Shown here: piece by piece, positions 51,348 through 59,441 of the stretch
Layout: every line of letters starts with the position of its first letter
Position numbering within the stretch: the stretch's first letter is position 1
Origin: Ruegeria lacuscaerulensis
GTDB lineage: Bacteria > Pseudomonadota > Alphaproteobacteria > Rhodobacterales > Rhodobacteraceae
Reading direction: 5' to 3'
Assembly (NCBI RefSeq): GCF_013031245.1
Contig: NZ_WPZL01000001.1
Location: 372,001-436,000 of the forward strand
DNA: 64,000 bases
Position numbers and translations under genes: made by a program
The notes under the pieces: model-generated
Told to the model about the DNA's origin: nothing
What the model saw: the letters and a program-made list of their open reading frames with translations, nothing else
The model's database searches: none

Positions 51348-52631
51348 TTAGGTAAGTGTGGAATAGACCTCAGCCATGCGCTGGAACGTCCAATAGCAGG
51401 CGATGGCCGCACACCCGCCCGCAAGGCCAATACGTAAAGACATCCACAAACCGGCGTTTGCGTGATGGCACAATAACAACGCAGGCCAGAGCGCCAGAAT
51501 GATGGCGACCTGCCCAAGTTCGACACCAAGATTGAACGCAAGGAGGCTTTGCCAGATGTTTGGAGATGTGACCTGCAAAATCTCTTGCAGCACAAAGCTG
51601 AACCCCAGACCGTGCAAGAGTCCGATGAGCGTTGTCAAAAGAACCATCGTGAGCTCAGACCGTGCTGTATTCGTAGTACTTGCAAACGCTGCCACTGCGG
51701 CAAAAATGATCGAAAGCGCGATCCCGGTTTCGACCGCGGGAATAAACCACGAACCCGATGGCACAAAGCCGAAGAAGCCGAGCGACAGTGTTACGCTATG
51801 CCCGACGGTAAAACCCGTCGCGCGCAGCAGCAATGCCCTGAGTGTCTGTGCCCCGATAACCAGACACACAACAAACAGAACATGATCCAGCCCTTCGAGG
51901 ATGTGCCGGATGCCTTCCCAGACAAAGCTCAGGAAACCTCCATAGCCTTCCAATTGTATCTCAACAGGTTCGGTCATTAATCCACGTGACCGAAAAACCT
52001 GCGGCCTGTCGGACGCATAGTCCAGTATGAGGTTCGCCGTCTGATCCTGATCCGGTAAACCGGGGTCCAGTGTATTCGCGAGGCTGAACGACTGAACGAC
52101 CCCTTCGGTGTTGTAGTCCAAAACCAGATCAACAATCGTGTCCCCGACATAGAGCGGGGGGAGCAGCGGGGTTTCGGTTTGCACGGCACGCTGGGCCTCT
52201 TCCAAAGTGGCAAAGCCGGGCTCACTGCCGATCCGGTGCAGTTGAACCTTTTCAATCGTTCCGCCCAGGCGCTGGTTTTCGACCAGCAGTTGCAACCCAT
52301 CTTCGGCCAATTGTCCCAAGCCGTCAGGGTCGTTCTTAAATGCCTCCAGATCGACGAAATGAACAAGCTGCCCGTCCTTCATGGCGTTTGTCGTATACGG
52401 CGCGGCGTCGGGCAGGGTGGCACCGTCTTGTCTGCCAACCTTGTCTGCAACAAGGTGGGGCATTGGGGTTCGCATGTAGACACGCAGGCCGTCGTCGGTG
52501 TGCTGCACATGCATGATGCGAACGTTGAGGTTCAACAGGAAATGCGCCGAGGCTGACAGCGTCAGCGACAACAGTAAACCGACAAACAGCGCGCAGAATA
52601 GAAAATTGTTTCGTTTGATTAACTTATGCAT
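51348..52631 (-). CDS. HupE/UreJ-like membrane protein with large exported N-terminal domain
   Basis: This 427-residue protein is counted from ATG 52631. It has a signal/anchor (FCALFVGLLLSLTLSASAHF), about 220 extracytoplasmic residues, then a C-terminal bundle of about six spans. The bundle carries the HupE/UreJ_2 hallmark FVWEGIRHILEGLDHVLFVVCL, then FTVGHSVTLSLGFFG, VETGIALSII and GLLHGLGFSFVLQEI. HupE/UreJ proteins are linked to nickel or cobalt entry; this long subtype is uncharacterised. Conserved His residues in the spans could carry metal. Its start overlaps the end of the 596-residue gene, so the two are coupled. Confidence 0.8.
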   Translation of the reverse strand: MHKLIKRNNFLFCALFVGLLLSLTLSASAHFLLNLNVRIMHVQHTDDGLRVYMRTPMPHLVADKVGRQDGATLPDAAPYTTNAMKDGQLVHFVDLEAFKNDPDGLGQLAEDGLQLLVENQRLGGTIEKVQLHRIGSEPGFATLEEAQRAVQTETPLLPPLYVGDTIVDLVLDYNTEGVVQSFSLANTLDPGLPDQDQTANLILDYASDRPQVFRSRGLMTEPVEIQLEGYGGFLSFVWEGIRHILEGLDHVLFVVCLVIGAQTLRALLLRATGFTVGHSVTLSLGFFGFVPSGSWFIPAVETGIALSIIFAAVAAFASTTNTARSELTMVLLTTLIGLLHGLGFSFVLQEILQVTSPNIWQSLLAFNLGVELGQVAIILALWPALLLCHHANAGLWMSLRIGLAGGCAAIACYWTFQRMAEVYSTLT

Positions 52632-54414
52632 TTGGATCACGCGCCTCAATTATAGTGAGTCCATCCAGCTTCCAGTGCCCGTCTTCTGGTACAATTTCGA
52701 CCAGCGCCCTAAACGCTACTGCGCGAATGTGAGCGTGCCCCCAATGACCTGCTTCGGCCCTGACGGTCCATTTGGCCAATGTGCTGAAGCCGCCCGGTTT
52801 GGTGGTCGGATCAAGGGACTCTAACGTCAAGCCACCGATATCAGTCACTCTGGCAATGCTGCCTCCGGGTGCACGTATCGCGAGTCCCCGCTCGACCTCG
52901 GATGCAATGTCTTCCTGCGCCTCAGAGGTAACTATTTGCATCAGTTCTGCCCTTCTTGAATCCGCGGTTGGTTCCAGAGTCACCGTGTTCAGGTTTTCGA
53001 GCATCAAACGGAAAACGTTCTCGGCAGTCTGCGGTTCGGGTAGGTCCGATTTCTTCCAGGGCATATCTGGCAATGATCCCGAAAAAACAATGACGGTTAA
53101 AGCTGCGAGGATCATGACCGCACCACTGGCAGTCCTTAGCCTTCCGAACAGCATCAACAAGAGCGATGCGCGACCGATAACCCCTGCAATCCAAACCAAC
53201 GCCGGTAAGCGCTGCGATTTTCGGTCAACAGGGATGGCTGATACCGTTTCCCTTTCGTACTTCAGTAAATGGTTTCGCCATCGGAATTGAGGATCTGCTG
53301 GCGTCACTGCCCCAAAGAATGGTCCGGCCAAATCGGTTGATATCGTTGCGACTCGCGAGGTTTCCGCGTCAAACATATCCCATGTTACAGTTGCCTGTTC
53401 GGGAAGATCGTTTGAGGGGAATGAAAGGATAACGCCTAGAAATGCGTTATTCGCTGAAACGTCCCTTCCGGGTTCAACAATCTGGAACCCCTGTGAGGTC
53501 AGCTTCAGCATGTCAGCCGTCGCACGCACTGATTGAACCGTATCGCCGTCAATTGAAACAGGGTTGCGTAAAGCCAGAAACGCCGCCGCCTTTTCAGTGA
53601 TCCGGGCGCTTTGCAGGGGTGACAGCGTTTGCCCCACTTCGACGGTTTCACCAATCCACGGAGCCAGATCGCGCAGGCGGATTAATGTCTCGTGCCGAAC
53701 TTCGCGAGGCTCAATATAGAGAAAGGTTGAGGCCGCGTCTTGAGCCTGCCGATTCAGACTTTCGGCGGAAAAGCGAGTGTGCCAGGGGTCTGGCCAATGC
53801 ATTTCAAGGTTGGCGGATTTTGACAGGAAACTGAAATCTGTTACCGGCACCTCTCGATCCAATACATGCATGCCGATAGTTGCCAGCGGAATACCGTCTT
53901 TCATTGGTGGTCGAATGGTAATTTGTTTGGGGCGTTGCCTCAGAAACGGATAGAACAACTCCACGAACAATACACGCGGGTCAGAGGGCGGGCTTGGCAC
54001 AATTTTGCCAGAGAACGGATCGAACTGGCTAGCAAGCGGAGAAGCCCGGTCGACACGCGTTCGGGGTTCAATCGTTCTGACCGCTGCGGAAAGAGGTCCT
54101 TCGCCCTCTGCTATCACCGCCAGCGTCTGACCATCAGATCGTTGTTGATATTGCTCAAGACCAGGCCCGTCCAGCGCGTGATCGATAAGCCAACTATCAG
54201 GCAACAGCCCCGCGAACAGCGGTATGTCATCCACGAAGATCTCAAGGTCGAGGTACACACCGTCGTCTTTGACGTGAAAAACGGCGATATTCGGTGCGAC
54301 TTCCGATCCGTTGGACAGAACCACATCAGCGGATACGAGCATCGCATTGGTTGCCCAAATGCCAAGCGTCAGGAGTAGCCGATGCAGATTTGTCCAGAGT
54401 TGAATGACCTTCAT
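52624..54414 (-). CDS. 596-residue exported/membrane protein of unknown function
   Basis: I do not recognise a family. The protein starts with a signal-like segment (LHRLLLTLGIWATNAMLVSA). It then has a long extracytoplasmic region (about residues 30-400) rich in beta-like patterns, two adjacent membrane spans near 410-450 (LVWIAGVIGRASLLLMLFG and ASGAVMILAALTVIVFSG), and a C-terminal domain of about 145 residues. The C-terminal part (ALVEIVPEDGHWKLDGLTII) resembles a small alpha+beta domain. It overlaps the HupE-like gene by 8 bases, so the two products probably form one envelope system. Confidence 0.75.
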   Translation of the reverse strand: MKVIQLWTNLHRLLLTLGIWATNAMLVSADVVLSNGSEVAPNIAVFHVKDDGVYLDLEIFVDDIPLFAGLLPDSWLIDHALDGPGLEQYQQRSDGQTLAVIAEGEGPLSAAVRTIEPRTRVDRASPLASQFDPFSGKIVPSPPSDPRVLFVELFYPFLRQRPKQITIRPPMKDGIPLATIGMHVLDREVPVTDFSFLSKSANLEMHWPDPWHTRFSAESLNRQAQDAASTFLYIEPREVRHETLIRLRDLAPWIGETVEVGQTLSPLQSARITEKAAAFLALRNPVSIDGDTVQSVRATADMLKLTSQGFQIVEPGRDVSANNAFLGVILSFPSNDLPEQATVTWDMFDAETSRVATISTDLAGPFFGAVTPADPQFRWRNHLLKYERETVSAIPVDRKSQRLPALVWIAGVIGRASLLLMLFGRLRTASGAVMILAALTVIVFSGSLPDMPWKKSDLPEPQTAENVFRLMLENLNTVTLEPTADSRRAELMQIVTSEAQEDIASEVERGLAIRAPGGSIARVTDIGGLTLESLDPTTKPGGFSTLAKWTVRAEAGHWGHAHIRAVAFRALVEIVPEDGHWKLDGLTIIEARDPNA

Positions 54415-54668
54415 CCCTGTATGGCGGTCCGTTTTCCATGGGTGTTAAACTGCACTGAAACCACACTGGAAAACATGACTGTGAAAAGAATGCGGTTGAG
54501 ATTTTTGGCAGCCATTGATGCGCCCCTTTCCTAGCTTTTTGCATGGCGCATCACTGCGAGAGAACGCGCCATGCTTGAGGGGGATTACCTTCGGCTCCTA
54601 TCCGTGGCGTACCCATGTTCGAAGATGAGTGCGCATGTCAGGATCGGTGAGATCACACCAAAAGGGTG

Positions 54669-55862
54669 TTATTGGTCCGGCATTGGTGGCGGGGTGTAAC
54701 CCTCCCACTTACCGGCGTTGACTTTGTCCGAAGGCTCTTTTTCCTCCGACCGCGGGGCGTTGATGTATTCGTCGCTTACCGCAGGCGGTAAAACATAGTC
54801 GTCAACACTCGCTTCACGAACAACGATCTGGTCTTTGGTTACGTTGATCACCTGAAGATCCCGCGCAAGCGTAAGCGGACCGTCATATGTCGACCGGACC
54901 CCCTCAAGGATTGCCTGATAGTTTTCAGGCGAAAGTACCGAGTGATAACCCAGAGCCATTCGCGGTTCGACTGCCGACATGACTTTGCCGAAAGCTGCCG
55001 GCTCGGTATGAATGCGCGTTGCAACATACGTGGCCTGTTTCATGTCCCAGCCAAAATAAGGGGCAAGCGCATCCGGCGGTAGGAAGGCTTCGTGCGAGGC
55101 AAGGTCTGCGCCTTTGGCGTATTCGACATACCATTTATTCGGGTAAGTATCCCCGCCAAAAACATATTTCAGCCCATTCCATTCAAGGGAATAGCTTACC
55201 GAGCCATCCAGGCTGTGGATCGCGGGCCAGGACCGAATGGTGACTTCATTTTCTTGATAAACGATCTCGTTTTCCTGCATGTAGTCGAACTCGGTTACGT
55301 CAAGCTTGGCGCCTTCATCCGGCAAGGCACCCGTTCTTGTGGCGAGATCCCAGGCATAGGCTTTCGACATGCCATCTACATATGCTTTGGTGCCCAGTTC
55401 GTCTTCTGATCCCGAAGGACCGAAAATGCGAAGCGGCGTATACCGGCCTGAAAGCCAGCCGCCCACATGCAGACCCATGAAGTCTCCGACATGGTCAACA
55501 TGCAAATGGCTGAAAAAAACTTTGTCGATCTTGGAAAAGTCCGGGCGAAGCGAGAAAAGGTTGCCCGTTGACCCCGTTCCGACGTCAAACAGAAAGACAT
55601 CCCCGTTTCCCAATTCGACAAAAAATGAGATCGAAACAGCCGCCTTGGTCTGGTTCGGCATCCCCGTTCCCAAGGCGGTGATGCGCATCTCGTTCTCTCC
55701 GAGAATTTCAGTATTTGGAAAATAAGACGCCGGATACACGCCGTTTTCGATTGCGGTGGCATTTCGCCCAGTCGGCAACATGTTCTGCGCCATGGCAGTT
55801 CCGGCGACCATCATGCCTAACGCCAAAACTGTACCGGTTGCGGATTTAACTAAGCTATTCAT
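54669..55862 (-). CDS. exported MBL-fold metallo-hydrolase (GntH-like)
   Basis: This 397-residue protein has a signal peptide (GTVLALGMMVAGTAMAQ). The metallo-beta-lactamase motif HLHVDHVGD lies near residue 115, and later metal ligands are apparent in HSLDGSVSY, FGGDTYPNKW and GYHSVLSPE. The overall pattern fits the family named after guanitoxin-cluster hydrolase GntH, which is widespread outside toxin clusters. The reaction is presumably hydrolysis of an ester, lactone or phosphate in the periplasm. It is divergent from a TetR gene, with two operator-like palindromes in between. Confidence 0.85.
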   Translation of the reverse strand: MNSLVKSATGTVLALGMMVAGTAMAQNMLPTGRNATAIENGVYPASYFPNTEILGENEMRITALGTGMPNQTKAAVSISFFVELGNGDVFLFDVGTGSTGNLFSLRPDFSKIDKVFFSHLHVDHVGDFMGLHVGGWLSGRYTPLRIFGPSGSEDELGTKAYVDGMSKAYAWDLATRTGALPDEGAKLDVTEFDYMQENEIVYQENEVTIRSWPAIHSLDGSVSYSLEWNGLKYVFGGDTYPNKWYVEYAKGADLASHEAFLPPDALAPYFGWDMKQATYVATRIHTEPAAFGKVMSAVEPRMALGYHSVLSPENYQAILEGVRSTYDGPLTLARDLQVINVTKDQIVVREASVDDYVLPPAVSDEYINAPRSEEKEPSDKVNAGKWEGYTPPPMPDQ

Positions 55863-55923
55863 GGATCCCCCCTTCGTTGCGAAGCGTCTGAAGAGAACAC
55901 GAATTCGTGAGTCCTCAATTGAC

Positions 55924-55962
55924 CATAGACATCTCTACGGTAGTTCCATAGACTGCTCTATG
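55924..55962. promoter_or_regulatory. two tandem palindromes between the MBL and TetR genes
   Basis: Site 2 (55947-55962) is CATAGA-CTGC-TCTATG, a perfect inverted repeat. Site 1 (55924-55939) is CATAGA-CATC-TCTACG, with one mismatch. Their centres are 23 bases apart, about two helical turns. A TTGACA reading left (55966-55961) and a TTGACC reading right (55919-55924) abut or overlap them, so a bound TetR could block both divergent promoters. Confidence 0.65.
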
Positions 55963-55987
55963 TCAACTTAAGAATGCCATAATCTGA

Positions 55988-56557
55988 ATGTCAGAAGTTA
56001 TTTCAAGAAGATCACCTAAGGCTGCCGCAACCAAAGAAGATTGGATTTTGCTGGCCTACAAGCTGCTGAATGAGGGTGGGGTGTCCGCCATCAAAGTTGT
56101 GCCAATGGCAAAGCGGCTGAATCTAACAAGCGGCAGCTTTTACTGGCACTTCAAGAATGTCCGAGAACTTCTGGAAGAAGTACTCAGATATTGGGAGCAG
56201 GAACTTACTGACAACGTGATAGTCGCGGCGAAGAATTTTCAAGGCTCGCCGGAAGACCGCATTCTTCTTCTAATGAAAAAAGTGATTGAAGAGGATGCAG
56301 CACTGCCAGACCACGCTGTTTCGGTATGGGCGAATACCGACGAAACGGTCAACAAAGCCTATCAGCGAACGATCGGCAAGCGGTTCCAATTCGCGGCCTG
56401 GATGTTCGAACAAGCCGGGTTCTCGAAAGAAGAAGCCAAGGTTCGCGGAAGGCTGATGGTCACATCGCTGATGGGAGATTCCTCAACCGGCCTGAAAGCC
56501 CAAGGCAATTGGGAAAACGTCTTAGAGCGGGAACATGCGATACTTGTGAGAAAGTAA
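55988..56557 (+). CDS. TetR-family transcriptional regulator
   Basis: This 189-residue protein has its helix-turn-helix in AIKVVPMAKRLNLTSGSFYWHFKN, with the TetR recognition helix. The C-terminal half is helical (RILLLMKKVIEEDAAL, RQFQFAAWMFEQAG-like). It is divergent from the MBL hydrolase gene, 125 bases away, and probably represses it and itself through the tandem palindromes. Confidence 0.87.
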   Translation: MSEVISRRSPKAAATKEDWILLAYKLLNEGGVSAIKVVPMAKRLNLTSGSFYWHFKNVRELLEEVLRYWEQELTDNVIVAAKNFQGSPEDRILLLMKKVIEEDAALPDHAVSVWANTDETVNKAYQRTIGKRFQFAAWMFEQAGFSKEEAKVRGRLMVTSLMGDSSTGLKAQGNWENVLEREHAILVRK

Positions 56558-56930
56558 CGGGACTTATTCTGAGCCGTGAAAACTCCATACCCAACTCAGG
56601 AAAATGACTGATACTCGTTTCGAAGCTCTACTGTTCTTGGCTCGAGATCGCTGTTCCAGCGGGCCGGATCAAACAGGTGGCAACTATGCTCAGCGACGGT
56701 TTTCCGGTCAGAACCATCCGGCCGCAAATCTCTTTGTCCATTCAGGCAGTGCTACGACTCAGCCACCTTGCCGTCTAGTTTAATGCACGAATTCCGCGGT
56801 CTCTCCGAGACGTCGAAGATTCACTGCATGAAGAAGAGATCGACGTAAGCCAAAAAGGCTGCTGGACGATCCTGTTGGACCCGGTGATTATTTCGTGAAT
56901 CCCTTCGCGATCACGTCACAATTGCAGTTT
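56558..56930. other. intergenic region containing a transposase fragment
   Basis: No intact gene is present. The fragment at about 56770-56874 encodes part of an IS6-type transposase N-terminus. The rest shows no recognisable structure. Confidence 0.5.
56770..56874 (+). pseudogene. IS6 transposase N-terminal fragment
   Basis: Reading the frame through 56788, the codons give LAV-stop-FNARIPRSLRDVEDS, then LHEEEIDVSQ and GCWTIL. These match LAVMLYIRFPLSLRNVEDLL and HERGIDVSHET of the intact transposase at 4318. An in-frame TAG and the missing catalytic domain make it dead. No IS ends are recognisable, so only a core scrap survives. Confidence 0.7.
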
Positions 56931-57911
56931 TCAGTTGCAGATCGGCAAAACCAGAGGCGGCTGCTTTGGCAAGGATTGCCTCCACTGATTGATGATCGGT
57001 TGAAGAGTGCTTTTGGGCCAGAAATTTGGTGAGCCAATTGTCTGTAGGCACGCAGCATTCCAGTAAAGCCCGGCGCGCGATAATGGTTCCCGCTTTTTTA
57101 CCGCTTTGGCGACAGCGTTGATGTCATTGGATTCCGGATAGATATAAAGGGTCGTCGGGTTACCCTCAACCAGCGCGAGAATTTCCCTGGAAGCGGGCTG
57201 AGACCAGGTTGTGCAGCCATTGCTTCGACCGCCAGTATAATTCACCAGTTTTCCGTAAGGGACATAGCCTTCTTTGTCGGCATGTGGGCTTTTCGGGTTC
57301 TTGAAGCGACATTGCCATTTTAAAAAAACAGCGGGATGGCCACCGATGGCCCGCTCGCGAGCATTGCTTGTTTCACCCTCCCCATCAAACAAGAGAAATG
57401 TGCGGTAGAATGGTTTCCTCTGACCCGAGTGGTAGTAATATCCTTTAAAGGATGTTCGTGTTTCGGCGGTCACATAGGATCCGCCAGCGGTCAGCTTCGA
57501 ACCCTCTGCGTTACTGAAATTTTTTGCACATTGCCGACCGTTCGAGAAATTTGCGCGCTGTAACTTCCGACCATTGCCATAGCCGGACGAGACGGCACGA
57601 AACAACTTCTGTGACTCGCAGATGACGTAAAACCGGCGCCCCGGTTTGCCGCTGGGGGATGTGCTTGGGCGCGTCGCGTCTTTTGCCAGATAGCAGGGGT
57701 TCGAAACTTTGCCCTGGCGTACTTTTTTCTGGTAGAGCGCCCGCGCTCTCTTCAGGACCACAGGTGCAATTTGCCCATCGCCTGTCCCCACGTGTTTTTG
57801 CAACCATGTCGGTATGTCTGCGGATAAGGCTTTCAGCCGTGTCGGAATTGAGCCCACCAAAGTGGTAACTATCAAAACCGCGAATGCGAGACGGAGTGAT
57901 TTCGGTAGCAA
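56931..57911 (-). CDS. exported L,D-transpeptidase-like protein (YkuD_2 type)
   Basis: This 326-residue protein has an N-terminal signal (LRLAFAVLIVTTLVGSIP). The central region has RRFYVICESQKLFRAVSSGYG, SNAEGSKLTAGGSYVTAE, ARERAIGGHPAVF with a His, and GRSNGCTTW with a Cys. That is the order and spacing expected of the YkuD_2 murein L,D-transpeptidase-like domain. A C-terminal segment of about 80 residues (ESNDINAVAKAVKK onward) is unassigned. The Cys would attack the peptide stem in the periplasm. The assignment rests on motif pattern alone. Confidence 0.6.
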   Translation of the reverse strand: MLPKSLRLAFAVLIVTTLVGSIPTRLKALSADIPTWLQKHVGTGDGQIAPVVLKRARALYQKKVRQGKVSNPCYLAKDATRPSTSPSGKPGRRFYVICESQKLFRAVSSGYGNGRKLQRANFSNGRQCAKNFSNAEGSKLTAGGSYVTAETRTSFKGYYYHSGQRKPFYRTFLLFDGEGETSNARERAIGGHPAVFLKWQCRFKNPKSPHADKEGYVPYGKLVNYTGGRSNGCTTWSQPASREILALVEGNPTTLYIYPESNDINAVAKAVKKREPLSRAGLYWNAACLQTIGSPNFWPKSTLQPIINQWRQSLPKQPPLVLPICN

Positions 57912-58065
57912 CGGGAAAACTCCTGCCAGAATATCCTCGCCACCAGTCTAACACAGATCGGGAGGAGGACTGCGGTCGTCCGATGAAGGATAGCATCGAC
58001 TGTGACTGTAAAGCCCGTGCTTCTCATGTGTCAGGAAGATTTCAGCAATCGCTTGATCAAAAACG

Positions 58066-58680
58066 TCAGCGCAAGTCCGAGGTTGAATTTCGCCTGGTAA
58101 CGATCAATTCGCCTCTCTTTTCGGCAAGCTCGGTAAGCGCCTTGCCGCGGGCTACTGCTTCGACCCCTTCTGCCAGCAGGTGGGCCGCTTCGTCAGTCAG
58201 GTAAAGTTCGCCCAGATCGTCCCGCCAGCCATTGAACGTATCCGAGAAACGGTCGCAGAATGCTCTGTGGCCACCTTCACCTGCGCCGAGGTTAACCAAC
58301 ATGGTCGGCCCCATCGCGGCCCATCTCAGGCCGGAAGCCGAGCTTGCCACGATGGCGTCTGGTGTAAGGGCAGGTTCAATTTCAGCAAAGATCGCGTGTT
58401 TGATCGGCAACCCTTCGGGGACATTCTCCTGAGCCAATCCGACACCGGCTACTGCGCTGGCAGCGTCGGTATGGAATGTAATCGCATCCGGTGCACCGTT
58501 CCGGGTTAGTCCTGGCTCTGTCATTGTGGGGCAGGCCGTTTCGACGTAATCGCGCACCTTGCGTTCGACATCCGGGTCGGGGTCATACATCGCAACTGAA
58601 CGACCGGACGCCAGAAACAAAGCTGCCCAACTGGCGCCTATCACCCCGCCGCCAAGGCAGGCTGCGTGTTTAAACTCCAC
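58066..58680 (-). pseudogene. L-carnitine dehydrogenase-like gene with in-frame internal deletion
   Basis: This 204-codon frame starts at GTG 58680. It has the NAD-binding end of a 3-hydroxyacyl-CoA dehydrogenase-type protein (CLGGGVIGASWAALFLASGR, YDPDPD) and continues to IVASSASGLRWAAM. The normal middle (catalytic His-Glu block and start of the C-terminal domain, about 110-130 residues) is absent. The text resumes at once with WAAMGPTMLVNLGAGEGG, typical of the C-terminus. Both joints would contain a GLRWA-like word, so recombination at short homology explains the loss. Family length is about 320. The product should be inactive. Confidence 0.7.
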
Positions 58681-59414
58681 CAGAACAATCCCGGATTGAG
58701 AAGGGAGGCGGCGGTCATGCCGCCATCAACGGTGAATAACTGGCCGGTGGCAAAGCTTACCTCGTCTGAGGACAGCCAGACTGCCATGCTGGCGATGTCC
58801 TCGGGCCTGCCGAACCGACCTGCAGCATGGCGGGCCAGTGCATCCTGCCGCGCAGCCTTAGGGTCCGAAGCAAGATCAAAGCCGGCGCCCAGCATGCCGG
58901 TTTCGATCCAGCCCGGGCAAATCGCGTTGCACCGGATTTTGGGGCCATGATCGACGGCAATTGACCGGGTCAACCCATGCACAAACGCCTTGGACGCGTT
59001 GTAGAGCGCCATTGATGGGTCAGCGAAATTGCCTGAGATTGATCCGATATTGATGATCGAGCTGCCCTCAGGCATGTGCGGGATGTAAGCGCGGCAAAGA
59101 TTGAACACGCCCCGGCAATTGGTGCCGATTACCGCGTCCCAATCGGCATCCGTACTGTCGGACACGGTCTTTTCGACCTGGACGCCTGCATTGTTGACAG
59201 GAATGTCGGTGCTGCCTGTCGTGTAGGCCAATTCCTCGACTGCGGCGGCGTCTGTGACATCCAGCGAATACCAGATGATGTTGTCAGCCAGCTCTGCGGT
59301 TTCTACTAAGAAAAACAGCTTTTGAAGATTGCGCGCAAGAATTGCGACATCGCCCCGCGAATCTTTTCCTGCCTCAAAGAACAAACTTGAAACTGCAGTT
59401 CCATCCGTAGTCAC
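58641..59414 (-). CDS. short-chain dehydrogenase with damaged N-terminus (likely decayed)
   Basis: This 257-codon frame starts from a GTG. The body is a good SDR: VNNAGVQ, IINIGSISGNFADPSM, the YxxxK site in YNASKAFVHGL, and ICPGWIETGML near the end. The essential TGxxxGIG dinucleotide-binding loop is missing; in its place are DGTAVSSLFFEAGKDSRG and unusual residues. Only 27 bases separate it from the divergent lipoprotein gene. The C-terminus runs 40 bases into the next gene. Together with the deleted carnitine dehydrogenase-like gene this looks like an eroding operon. Confidence 0.65.
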   Translation of the reverse strand: MTTDGTAVSSLFFEAGKDSRGDVAILARNLQKLFFLVETAELADNIIWYSLDVTDAAAVEELAYTTGSTDIPVNNAGVQVEKTVSDSTDADWDAVIGTNCRGVFNLCRAYIPHMPEGSSIINIGSISGNFADPSMALYNASKAFVHGLTRSIAVDHGPKIRCNAICPGWIETGMLGAGFDLASDPKAARQDALARHAAGRFGRPEDIASMAVWLSSDEVSFATGQLFTVDGGMTAASLLNPGLFWWSLNTQPALAAG

Positions 59415-59441
59415 ATGAGGAATGATGAACGGTGTATTTGA

